Source of the DNA: DASSWG01 sp041689995
GTDB taxonomy: Bacteria > Bacteroidota > Bacteroidia > Flavobacteriales > Flavobacteriaceae
DNA: 7,765 nt
Direction: 5' to 3'
NCBI GenBank assembly: GCA_041689995.1
Contig: JBDNFD010000066.1
Coordinates: 1-7,765 of the forward strand
Shown: one piece after another, positions 1 through 7,174 of the stretch
Position numbering within the stretch: the first letter of the stretch is position 1
Layout of the letters: each line of letters begins with the position of its first letter
Notes under the pieces: model-generated
The model's input: the letters and a program-made list of their open reading frames with translations, nothing else
Databases searched by the model: none
Told to the model about the DNA's origin: nothing
Program-made: the position numbers and the translations under genes

Positions 1-140
1 TTTCCCAAGGTATCGACAATTCCCGCATCAGCGGTGAAGGCTTCGGGGAAACCATGCCCAAGGTCGATTGCGGCAATGGCTGCACCGAGGAGCAGTACCA
101 AGAGAACAGAAGATCGGAGTTCAGGATCTTGAAGGAATAG
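1..140 (+). CDS. OmpA-family outer-membrane protein, C-terminal end only (partial)
   Basis: The third reading frame is open from the left edge to a TAG at 138-140, giving 45 residues. They contain RISGEGFGET, then a cysteine-bearing insert (CGNGCTEEQ), then ENRRSEFRI near the end. This is the end of an OmpA C-terminal-like domain. In that family the arginine of the NRR motif helps bind the diaminopimelate of peptidoglycan, tethering the outer membrane to the cell wall. The Cys-x-x-x-Cys insert before NRR is common in the large Bacteroidota OmpA-family proteins, which often carry WD40-like repeats upstream, but that part lies outside the window. The fragment is too short for a standard ORF listing, and the motif order is what supports the call. 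A strong terminator follows 63 bp downstream, so this gene closes its transcription unit. The gene symbol and full architecture cannot be judged from here. Confidence 0.85.
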   Translation, partial: SQGIDNSRISGEGFGETMPKVDCGNGCTEEQYQENRRSEFRILKE

Positions 141-203
141 TGATTCTATTCATATTGTACGAAATAGTTATTATCCATTATTAAAGATAAAATGTTATAA
201 TTT

Positions 204-240
204 AAAGTTGAGCAATAATCTCCATTGCTCAACTTTTTTT
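204..240 (+). terminator. Intrinsic terminator after the OmpA-family gene
   Basis: A perfect 13-bp stem is formed by AAAGTTGAGCAAT (204-216) and ATTGCTCAACTTT (224-236), with a 7-nt loop, running straight into a T tract that ends at 240. This is a textbook rho-independent terminator for plus-strand transcription. It isolates the OmpA-family gene from the decarboxylase downstream. The minus-strand reading would also have a U-containing tail, but no minus-strand gene ends here. Confidence 0.92.
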
Positions 241-299
241 GTTTAAAGGATACTGATTCGTTCCATCAACATATCCAGTTAGCTCCCGATAATGTTGAG

Positions 300-338
300 T
301 TTCCTTCTTAGGAAAATCACATCATATAATTATTATGA
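300..338. repeat. Small inverted repeats in the leader of the decarboxylase gene
   Basis: Two short dyads lie next to each other. TTTCCT (300-305) pairs with AGGAAA (310-315) around a 4-nt loop. TCATA (322-326) pairs with TATGA (334-338) around an AT-rich centre. The second lies about 37 bp upstream of the candidate -7 box at 375-382, where a regulator could bind. AT-rich DNA produces such dyads by chance, so an operator role is only a possibility. The rest of 241-440 holds nothing else recognisable apart from the promoter box. Confidence 0.25.
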
Positions 339-374
339 GAGATGATTTATCACATCCCTTAATCCATTTTTCCG

Positions 375-382
375 TAATTTTG
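375..382 (+). promoter_or_regulatory. Candidate -7 box for the decarboxylase gene
   Basis: TAATTTTG fits the Bacteroidota sigma-A -7 consensus TAnnTTTG exactly. It lies 58 bp before the ATG at 441, which would give a 5' leader of roughly 50 nt. No TTG -33 element is present at the usual 17-23 bp spacing, so the promoter is either weak, activator-dependent or wrongly called. It is the only good -7 match between the terminator and the gene. Confidence 0.5.
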
Positions 383-440
383 TGTGTTCCCGAAAATCAG
401 GAACAGAAGATGATTATCCATTTATGCTGAAATTTCTATA

Positions 441-1880
441 ATGCAAAACCTCATACAACGACTAGATGAATTAGCTAAAAAGAGTGATAAACTGGAAATT
501 TCTGAAAACGAACGAACCCGCTTTATGGCTCAGGTGGAGAAGTATGCGAATACCTTCATCAATAGTTTAGATAAAGCGAAAGCATATAATAAAAATCAGA
601 AAAACGTCACGTCCCTCGCTCTTGATAACCATAAAAAGACGTTGGACGAATTGCTGGAGTTATATCAATCGGAAGTAGTGGAGAAAGGTATTATTGCTGC
701 TTCGGGGGGACATGTTGGCTATATTCCAGGGGGAGGGATTTTTATGTCCGCAATTGCAGATTTTCTTGCTGCCGTGACCAATTCTTATGCCGGCGTATTC
801 TATGCTTCCCCTGGCGCAGTGCGGATTGAAAATGAAGTACTGTCTTGGCTGAAAAAACTCTTCTCCTTTCCTGAAAGTGCAGTGGGAAATTTGGCTTCCG
901 GTGGTTCCATTTCCACTTTAATTGCGTTGACTGCTGCGCGCGACGCACATAAAATAAAAAATAAAAACATCATAAACAGCGTGGTTTATTTAAGCGAACA
1001 GATTCATCATTCCACTCAAAAGGCTTTACGGATTTTGGGCTTGGAAGATGTGATCGTCCGATATGTGCCGTTAAACGAAAATCACAAAATGAAGGCAGGT
1101 GAGTTAGAAATACTGATTTCCGAGGATAAATCGAAAGGGTTAAATCCGTTCTTGGTCGTTGCCACTGCCGGAACTACAGATACCGGCGCTATCGACCCGT
1201 TGGAGAAAATTGCGGATATTTGTTCCAAAAATAAACTCTGGTTTCACGTTGATGCGGCTTATGGAGGATTTTTTATTTTAACTTCCAAAAAAGAAATGTT
1301 TCGAGGTATTGAGAAAGCCGATTCCTTAGTAGTTGACCCACATAAAGGAATGTTTTTACCCTATGGACTGGGTGCGGTTTTGATAAAAAGCAGGAAGGCG
1401 GCCTTGCATTCCAATCAGTATATGGCCAATTATATGCAAGATGCACAAGAAGAAGATTTAACTTATAGTCCGGCCAATGTTTCTCCAGAACTTACTAAGC
1501 ATTTCAGGGGATTACGTCTATGGCTTCCTTTGCAAATCCACGGAATTGAGCCTTTTGTGGCTTGTTTGGAAGAAAAATTATTGTTGACCGCCTATTTTCG
1601 GGAAAAATTAGTTGAGATGGAATTTAAAGTCGGTCCAACCCCAGATCTGTCCGTGAGTTATTTCTGGTTTCCTTTTAAGGAAGATTCGGATAAGAAAAAC
1701 CGACAACTAATGGATGCCATTCACCAAGATGGAAGCGTGTTTTTAAGTTCCTCGATCGTTGATCGGCGATTCGTTATCCGCATGGCTATTTTATCATTTA
1801 GGACAAAACGTTTCACTATTGATCGTGCTTTGGAAATGATTCAACAATGCTTGAAAAAGGTGCAGGACAATATGAATTAA
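441..1880 (+). CDS. PLP-dependent group II amino-acid decarboxylase family protein
   Basis: This 479-residue cytosolic enzyme belongs to the fold-type I group II decarboxylases (aromatic L-amino acid, glutamate, cysteine-sulfinate and related decarboxylases), and its length matches the family. An N-terminal helical region (about 1-85) is followed by the substrate-side motif GHVGYIPGGG (90-99) and SPGAVRIENEVLSWL (123-137). The glycine-rich ASGGS (152-156) is the phosphate-binding region. H189 or H190 in SEQIHHS should stack on the cofactor ring, and D271 in HVDAAYGG should bind the pyridine nitrogen. K302 in DPHKG should form the Schiff base. FRGLRLWLPLQIHG (355-368) matches the family's conserved RSLKLW region. 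Y342, in the loop after the lysine, is a candidate for the catalytic tyrosine of aromatic decarboxylases. The substrate is not readable from sequence. An amine- or aldehyde-forming role, or a diaminobutyrate or glutamate decarboxylase role, remains open. ATG 441 is chosen because an upstream ATG (424) stops after five codons. The gene stands alone, with no pathway partner nearby. Confidence 0.88.
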   Translation: MQNLIQRLDELAKKSDKLEISENERTRFMAQVEKYANTFINSLDKAKAYNKNQKNVTSLALDNHKKTLDELLELYQSEVVEKGIIAASGGHVGYIPGGGIFMSAIADFLAAVTNSYAGVFYASPGAVRIENEVLSWLKKLFSFPESAVGNLASGGSISTLIALTAARDAHKIKNKNIINSVVYLSEQIHHSTQKALRILGLEDVIVRYVPLNENHKMKAGELEILISEDKSKGLNPFLVVATAGTTDTGAIDPLEKIADICSKNKLWFHVDAAYGGFFILTSKKEMFRGIEKADSLVVDPHKGMFLPYGLGAVLIKSRKAALHSNQYMANYMQDAQEEDLTYSPANVSPELTKHFRGLRLWLPLQIHGIEPFVACLEEKLLLTAYFREKLVEMEFKVGPTPDLSVSYFWFPFKEDSDKKNRQLMDAIHQDGSVFLSSSIVDRRFVIRMAILSFRTKRFTIDRALEMIQQCLKKVQDNMN

Positions 1881-1934
1881 AACTTTTAAATGGATTCCCC
1901 GGCTATAAAAGTTCGAAATTTTTCCAACTTTTAT
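1881..1934. terminator. Alternating inverted repeats between convergent genes, possible weak bidirectional terminator
   Basis: The 8-mer AACTTTTA occurs at 1881-1888 and 1926-1933, and its exact complement TAAAAGTT lies between them at 1906-1913. The middle copy can therefore pair with either neighbour: an 8-bp stem with a 17-nt loop upstream, or a 9-bp stem (1905-1913 with 1926-1934) and a 12-nt loop downstream. The arms are U-rich on both strands, and the element sits right after the decarboxylase stop and 50 bp from the lipoprotein stop. A bidirectional terminator is plausible, but the stems are AT-rich and no separate long T tract follows. Confidence 0.4.
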
Positions 1935-1984
1935 TAATTCGTAATCTTCACTTTTAGGAGTTGATGATGTTATCAAGGTTCATT

Positions 1985-4441
1985 TTAAAATCCATAGACC
2001 AAAATACTATCTTCTTCGCCCTTCACCACAAATTCCAATTTTCCTTTGTTATCCATGTTCCTCATATCGATTGTGGAATTTCCATAAACTGGAAATCCAG
2101 GTAACAATTTTCCATCCGCATTGAACAAATAGACTTTGTGGGCTTGAGAATCTGTAATACTTACATAGATTTTATTGTTTAAATGGAAAATTTTTGGCAC
2201 CGAATACATTCCATAATCAAGTTCCACATTCTTTCCATCGATGGTCAAAATATTTTCGGGAATACTGGCTAAGACAGCCGAATCTATCCAAATTTGATGA
2301 TTTTTAGAAAGCCCCAATTTTTTTACGGAAACATTTCCTTTTTCACCTACCTGCACCAAATCTCCATCTGCATTTGTGGACGTAAATTTTTCTTGGTATA
2401 AAAACCACTGGTTCTCAGAGAAGTGAAATGATTTCTTCACGGAAACACGATTTGTTCCCTGTCGATCCAAAATGTTCAGTTTCCCGGAAATTTCGGGAAT
2501 GACTATATAATCTTTGCTCCCGATCCGAAAATGTTTAGGGCTTTCCGCAACCGAAGAATTAGATTTATTAAATTGAAATCCCATCACTCTTTTGGCCTGG
2601 TTGTCCCACATGGAAACGATATTATCCTGCACCACCAAAAATCTGTAATCACGACTTCCTGCATAATCGAAAATAGCCAAAGGTTGTGTGATGGGTGAAT
2701 CGAATTTCAACGGGAATGGTGAAACATCCTTTCCGTCTATTCCCAATACATAGAATTTTTTGGAGGTGACGAATGCCATTTGCAATCGGGTGTTTTTATA
2801 GAGATCTACAGGCTTTATTTTGCCCACAATCTTTCCGTCCAGTGGCATTTTCCAAAGTAATTTTCCCAAATTATCATAGAGATAGAGAATGTTTCGGTTG
2901 TCTTGTGCAACAATATTTTGTTCGCCCGTGCGCCAATATTCAAAGAACTGCGGATTTCCGACAAGCGCATTTTCGAGTTCTATGGATAAAAGTTGTGCAG
3001 CGCCACTATGTTCGGCAACTTCAAAAGCTTTTTCCACGGTAATATTGATATGGGTGAATCCTTCATCATGAACCAATTGCAACGCGCTGAGTTTGTAATT
3101 GTTCAAATTGAAACTTCCAATTTCTTTCTCCAAATCGCCGTTGCTTATTTTGGCCAGATATTTCTTTAAATTTTCATTGTTCCCCAATATGAAAATGGAG
3201 GATTCATCGGTTAAATTTTTTCGGATTTCATCGTAATATTTTTGCTGAGAAACCACTGAACCGTTTTGATGGTTTGCGATGATATTCTCCAATATTTTTC
3301 GATTTTCAGAAAAAATGAAGAAATGGTCCAAACGTGCGTAAAATTTCAGTTTGTTACTCGTAATAAGCGGACTAAAGGCGGAGGAAAACGCATCTTTTTC
3401 CGAAAAAGAATAAATCGGATTTCCGCGGAATTCATCAACTTTTTTCCGAAATGTCAATAATGAAGATTCTGTCTTTTCAACATTTGATGAATTTAAAGCT
3501 ACGGCTTTTCCTTCCGGAAAATAGATAACCCCAATTTCATTCGCTTTGGCGAAAAGGCTTTCCAATTTTCCTGAACTGGATTTTTTCCGATATAATCGCA
3601 AATTTTCTTTCAAAATTGAATAATCATCATACCCGAAAGAAAAGAACCCAGTAGCATTTAAGGGACAAATTTGCGTCAATTCGGTCTTTTGCGGTTGCAA
3701 TCCTTTAAAAAGGGAGAGGCTGTTTTTCGATTCCGGATTAGGGGACAAAATTCCATTGAAATTTATACTGTTTTCTTCCAGACTAATGTCCAAATCCGTC
3801 CAATTTGTAAAATCTTTTAGAAAAGAAGTGTTGCCTTCCGGGAAAAAATGTCGATAAAAACTTTTGAAATTTTCATTTTGAATAAATAATGAAGCCTTCC
3901 CATTGGCAGCACCGTATATTTTTTCGAATGCTTGATTTTGTTCAAGTCCTAAATTGTATAAACGAATAACATTTTCTACAATTAATTTCGAATCGCTTCC
4001 AATGAAAATATTGTCCAAAACCGTGGCATACAATACGCTGTTTTCCGAATTGTATTTTTTGATGGTTTGTCCGTCATATTGAAAGCTTTCTTCTAATTTA
4101 TTTAGAAAATCCGAGGAAAGCAAATCGGGTTTGTTTTGGGTAATGAACGTAAATACCACATCGCGGCCAATAATGGAAAAACAAAGCAGATTTTCATCAT
4201 TCGCGTTTAAATTGTGCAATCCGGACAATTCTTTTTTGATGACCGAACGCATAGGGAAATCGGTTTTCCCAAAAAGGGAATTCTCCGATATGGCTTTCGA
4301 AAAACCCTTCAAATCTTGACTTTTTAGCACAATGGCGGCATCAGGTGGAAGATATTTCGAAAATAAACTGGATGAAGCCGTTTCTTGCTGGCACGACAGA
4401 AACGGGAGGATAAAAAGAAATATGAGCAAGGGTTTTTTCAT
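1985..4441 (-). CDS. Large lipoprotein with DUF3352-like N-terminal half and beta-propeller-like C-terminal half
   Basis: The protein has 818 residues. It starts with MKK, a hydrophobic stretch, and the lipobox FLSC with lipidated C17, so it should be exported and membrane-anchored. CQQET after the cysteine shows no obvious acidic surface-export signal, so a periplasm-facing location is likeliest. Residues about 25-480 are low-similarity alpha/beta sequence opening with YLPPDAAIVLKSQDL, reminiscent of DUF3352-type proteins. From about 510 to the end, short strand-turn units ending in D-x-x-G recur: LYDNLGKLLW (521-530), VLGIDGKDVSPFPL (565-578), ILDRQGTNRVSVKKS (657-671), YLFNADGKLLPGFPV (771-785) and SILVYGF at the end. 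This suggests a PQQ- or FG-GAP-like propeller, with the terminal strand perhaps closing the first blade. The frame stays open upstream to 4738, but that part overlaps rnhB, so the ATG with the signal peptide was chosen. It follows rnhB by 43 bp and is probably co-transcribed. Its function is unknown. Confidence 0.85.
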   Translation of the reverse strand: MKKPLLIFLFILPFLSCQQETASSSLFSKYLPPDAAIVLKSQDLKGFSKAISENSLFGKTDFPMRSVIKKELSGLHNLNANDENLLCFSIIGRDVVFTFITQNKPDLLSSDFLNKLEESFQYDGQTIKKYNSENSVLYATVLDNIFIGSDSKLIVENVIRLYNLGLEQNQAFEKIYGAANGKASLFIQNENFKSFYRHFFPEGNTSFLKDFTNWTDLDISLEENSINFNGILSPNPESKNSLSLFKGLQPQKTELTQICPLNATGFFSFGYDDYSILKENLRLYRKKSSSGKLESLFAKANEIGVIYFPEGKAVALNSSNVEKTESSLLTFRKKVDEFRGNPIYSFSEKDAFSSAFSPLITSNKLKFYARLDHFFIFSENRKILENIIANHQNGSVVSQQKYYDEIRKNLTDESSIFILGNNENLKKYLAKISNGDLEKEIGSFNLNNYKLSALQLVHDEGFTHINITVEKAFEVAEHSGAAQLLSIELENALVGNPQFFEYWRTGEQNIVAQDNRNILYLYDNLGKLLWKMPLDGKIVGKIKPVDLYKNTRLQMAFVTSKKFYVLGIDGKDVSPFPLKFDSPITQPLAIFDYAGSRDYRFLVVQDNIVSMWDNQAKRVMGFQFNKSNSSVAESPKHFRIGSKDYIVIPEISGKLNILDRQGTNRVSVKKSFHFSENQWFLYQEKFTSTNADGDLVQVGEKGNVSVKKLGLSKNHQIWIDSAVLASIPENILTIDGKNVELDYGMYSVPKIFHLNNKIYVSITDSQAHKVYLFNADGKLLPGFPVYGNSTIDMRNMDNKGKLEFVVKGEEDSILVYGF

Positions 4442-4484
4442 AAAATGAAAGAAAGGTAGTTTAAAAGTGATTTTCCGTGCCGAA

Positions 4485-5087
4485 TTATTCCGCTGCCAAA
4501 ATTTCCGTTTCGGTTTGCATGCGAAAAGTTTTGCGGTGATATTTGGTGATGCCAAATTTCCGGATCGCTTCCCGATGCTCACGAGTTGGGTAACCTTTAT
4601 TTTGTTTCCAATTGTACATCGGAAATTCGTGATGGATTTGTTCCATAAAAGTATCACGATATGTTTTTGCCAAAATAGAAGCTGCCGCAATGTTGGCATA
4701 TTTTCGATCTCCTTGAACAATACATGTGTGGGGCACATTCGTAAATGGTTTGAAACGATTTCCGTCCACTAAAATATGTTCAGGCACAAAACAAAGTTGT
4801 TCAATGGAACGGTGCATTCCCAAAATCGAGGCGTTCAGAATATTGATGCTGTCAATTTCTTTCATCATTACGTGGCTTACGGCGAAAGAAACAGCATCCG
4901 TCTCGATAATTAGCTTCAGAATATTCCTTTTTTTTTCTGAAAGCAGTTTCGAATCGTTCAGCATTTCGTTTGCGAAAGAGTCTTTCAGAATAACGGCCGC
5001 AGCGGTTACCGGTCCTGCAAGGCAGCCACGGCCAGCTTCGTCGGTTCCACATTCCAATGCATTGGTGATATGTTTTAAAATCAGCAC
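4485..5087 (-). CDS. rnhB: Ribonuclease HII
   Basis: This 200-residue enzyme cleaves RNA in RNA-DNA hybrids and starts removal of single ribonucleotides misincorporated in DNA. All family landmarks are present. CGTDEAGRGCLAGPV (13-27) holds the catalytic D16 and E17 and the GRG tripeptide that senses the ribonucleotide 2'-OH. The third acidic residue is D108 in ILVDGNRFK, and the fourth is D145 in ASILAKTYRD. NKGYPT (163-168) contains the conserved Y166, and HRKTF (184-188) closes the domain. The length is normal for the family. The start is a GTG at 5087: an in-frame TAA lies three codons upstream and the next in-frame ATG is residue 42, beyond the active-site motif. The preceding -7 box is so close that the transcript may have almost no leader. 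The gene is the first of a two-gene minus-strand unit with the lipoprotein, and is divergent from the porin. Confidence 0.97.
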   Translation of the reverse strand: MLILKHITNALECGTDEAGRGCLAGPVTAAAVILKDSFANEMLNDSKLLSEKKRNILKLIIETDAVSFAVSHVMMKEIDSINILNASILGMHRSIEQLCFVPEHILVDGNRFKPFTNVPHTCIVQGDRKYANIAAASILAKTYRDTFMEQIHHEFPMYNWKQNKGYPTREHREAIRKFGITKYHRKTFRMQTETEILAAE

Positions 5088-5091
5088 GTTG

Positions 5092-5099
5092 CAAAATTA
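5092..5099 (-). promoter_or_regulatory. Candidate -7 box for rnhB
   Basis: Read on the minus strand this is TAATTTTG, a perfect TAnnTTTG match, preceded by a nine-base A tract (the complement of 5101-5109). Only four bases separate it from the GTG start at 5087. In Bacteroidota promoters the start point lies about 4-7 nt beyond this box, so transcription would begin at or next to the start codon. No TTG is seen at -33 spacing. Confidence 0.5.
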
Positions 5100-5175
5100 A
5101 TTTTTTTTTGCCGCTTTCCATAGGTTTTATGAATAATGTGCCTTCCGATTAAAAATAACATTCGTCAAAAAATGA

Positions 5176-5183
5176 TACTTTTG
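5176..5183 (+). promoter_or_regulatory. Candidate -7 box for the porin gene
   Basis: TACTTTTG fits the TAnnTTTG -7 consensus and lies 17 bp before the porin ATG, predicting a very short leader of about 10-13 nt. A clear TTG -33 element is missing at 17-23 bp spacing. The box is divergent from the rnhB promoter, with the two boxes about 76 bp apart. Confidence 0.55.
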
Positions 5184-5200
5184 TCCCAGCCGAACATACT

Positions 5201-7174
5201 ATGAAAAAATTTCTTTTCACGATGGTTTTTATGTGGTTGCCTATCCTGATTTGCGGTCAGGTTAAGGATCTGCGAAGAACCGATGGTCTTAACCCGAACT
5301 TGAACAACCAGAACCGTGGAGAAACACAACGTTCCGTGATCGATAACCGTGAAAATCCACCTATTTCCGATTATAAAATTATTTCGATGAAAGGCGACAC
5401 GACTTATGTTGACACCACGCTGACGATCCAAAAGGCATATAAGTACAACTATTTGCGTAAAGATAACTTCGGATTGCTTCCGTTTTCAAATGTTGGTAGG
5501 CCATATACGAAACTGACTCATTCTTTTGATGAAATTCATTTGCTGCCACAGTTTGGCGCGCGCGCTAGGCATTTCAACTTTATGGAGGTAGGAGATATTT
5601 ATTATTACAATGTCCCAACACCCTGGTCCGAATTATTTTTCAAAACTACTTTTGAACAAGGTCAGCTTTTGGATGCTTTTGTGACTTTGAACACCTCTCC
5701 GCAATTCAATCTTTCCATTGCCTATAAAGGCATGCATTCATTGGGAAAATATAAACATATTTTGACGAGTACGGGCAATTTCAGGGTGGGAATGAGTTAT
5801 CATACCAAGAACGGGCGTTATGATGTGCGGACACATTTTGTATCGCAAGATCTTTCGAGTGAAGAAAATGGCGGATTGACGCCACTTGCTGTGAAACATC
5901 TTATTTCGGGGTCTTCGGAATTTAATGATAGAACCCTTCTGGAAGTAAAATTTCAGGATGCCCAGAATATTCTCTTGGGAAAACGTTTTTATTTGAACCA
6001 TTATTTTAAACTGAAAAAAGGAAGTGATTCAACAGGTAACAATCAGCTGCGAATCGGCCATATTTTTAATTTCACCGATAAAGAATATCATTTCAATCAG
6101 GCAGAATCGAGTCCATATTTAGGCAATGCTTATGAAGATGTGAAACTGAAAGATGAACTGGAGTTTCAGGAAGTTTCAAATCTTGGTTATGTGGAATTTA
6201 ATAATAACATTTTGGGGGATATCAAGCTGAAAATTTCTCATACCAATTACAATTACGGATATAAACGACTGCTCATTTTGGATGAAGTTACCATTCCAAA
6301 CCGTCTAACTGGGAGTAGTTTGGCAGCCGGAGCTTCTTATGGAAAAAATTATGGAGGATTTAATTTTCATGCGGAGGGAATGATCAATGTTTCTGGCGAT
6401 TTTGAAGGAAATTATGTTCGTGCCGACGCCTCTTATCAATATAATCCGGACATCAAAGTTAAAGCTGGAATAATGACCAATTCCAGCATGCCAAACTATA
6501 ATTTCCTGTTGTATCAAAGTGATTATAAAAATTATAATTGGCGGAATCATTTTGAAAATGAACAAATTCAGAATTTGTTTATTGATATAGCTGCCAAAAA
6601 ATGGTTCAATCTGAAAGTCGATTATTCGCAAATAACCAATTATGCTTATTTTGGGCTTGTGGAAAATACGCAACAGAATTCTGAAATAGATTCACTGGTG
6701 AAGCCGATGCAATTTACCGGAACAGTGAAATATGTAAAATTGAAAGCAAACCGGGAATTTGCTGTTGGTCGGTTTGCGTTGGACAATACCCTCTTGCTGC
6801 AACAAACGATAGATGGGGAAGAAGTGCTGCATACGCCAAAAGTAGTGACGCGAAATACGTTCTATTATAAGGATTATTGGTTTAAGAAAGCATTATATCT
6901 ACAAACTGGGGTAACGCTCAACTATTTTTCAAGTTATGATGCCGACGGATATGATCCGGTTATGACGGAATTTTATGTTCAAAATAGTGAGGAGATAAAA
7001 GGTTTCGCAACGTTCGATCTTTTTTTCAATGCAAAAATAAGTCAAGCCCGAATATATTTTGAATTGGAGAATTTCACGGCAATTTTTACTGATAATTCCA
7101 ATTTTTCGGCACCTTCCTATCCTTACCGGGAATTCGCAATTCGTTTTGGGCTTGTCTGGGATTTCTTTTTATAA
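5201..7174 (+). CDS. Putative outer-membrane porin (Porin_10-like family)
   Basis: The protein has 657 residues. MKK and a hydrophobic core to about residue 19, with cleavage likely before Q20, form a type I signal peptide. C18 follows isoleucine, so it is not a lipobox. After an Asn/Arg-rich linker (about 20-55) comes the family's conserved block: YNYLRKDNFGLLPFSNVGRP (82-101), FGARARHFNFMEVGDIYYYN (118-137), TPWSELFFKTTFEQGQLLDA (140-159), and SIAYKGMHSLGKY with TGNFR (172-195). The rest is alternating polar/aromatic beta-strand sequence, ending in FAIRFGLVWDFFL, a typical terminal strand for recognition by the barrel-assembly (BAM) machinery. It should form a beta-barrel in the outer membrane. 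The transported substrate is unknown; proteins of this family are annotated only as putative porins. It has its own short-leader promoter, divergent from rnhB, and no clear terminator follows. Confidence 0.9.
   Translation: MKKFLFTMVFMWLPILICGQVKDLRRTDGLNPNLNNQNRGETQRSVIDNRENPPISDYKIISMKGDTTYVDTTLTIQKAYKYNYLRKDNFGLLPFSNVGRPYTKLTHSFDEIHLLPQFGARARHFNFMEVGDIYYYNVPTPWSELFFKTTFEQGQLLDAFVTLNTSPQFNLSIAYKGMHSLGKYKHILTSTGNFRVGMSYHTKNGRYDVRTHFVSQDLSSEENGGLTPLAVKHLISGSSEFNDRTLLEVKFQDAQNILLGKRFYLNHYFKLKKGSDSTGNNQLRIGHIFNFTDKEYHFNQAESSPYLGNAYEDVKLKDELEFQEVSNLGYVEFNNNILGDIKLKISHTNYNYGYKRLLILDEVTIPNRLTGSSLAAGASYGKNYGGFNFHAEGMINVSGDFEGNYVRADASYQYNPDIKVKAGIMTNSSMPNYNFLLYQSDYKNYNWRNHFENEQIQNLFIDIAAKKWFNLKVDYSQITNYAYFGLVENTQQNSEIDSLVKPMQFTGTVKYVKLKANREFAVGRFALDNTLLLQQTIDGEEVLHTPKVVTRNTFYYKDYWFKKALYLQTGVTLNYFSSYDADGYDPVMTEFYVQNSEEIKGFATFDLFFNAKISQARIYFELENFTAIFTDNSNFSAPSYPYREFAIRFGLVWDFFL

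Noticed and set aside
4442..4738. N-terminal extension of the lipoprotein by 99 codons into rnhB
   Set aside because: The frame is open, but it overlaps the rnhB coding sequence on the same strand. It would also bury a clear MKK signal peptide with its lipobox cysteine inside the protein.
4467..4772. Plus-strand frame of 101 residues antisense to rnhB
   Set aside because: It is the complement of a gene with well-conserved active-site motifs, and it shows no signal, domain or promoter of its own.
4852..5121. Alternative minus-strand frame of 89 residues over the start of rnhB
   Set aside because: It is a shifted-frame shadow of rnhB. The rnhB frame carries all catalytic motifs without interruption, so no frameshift is needed.
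6305..6673. Minus-strand open frame of 122 residues inside the porin gene
   Set aside because: It is Ile/Phe-rich antisense of beta-strand codons, with no motif, and the plus-strand porin frame is intact over the whole stretch.
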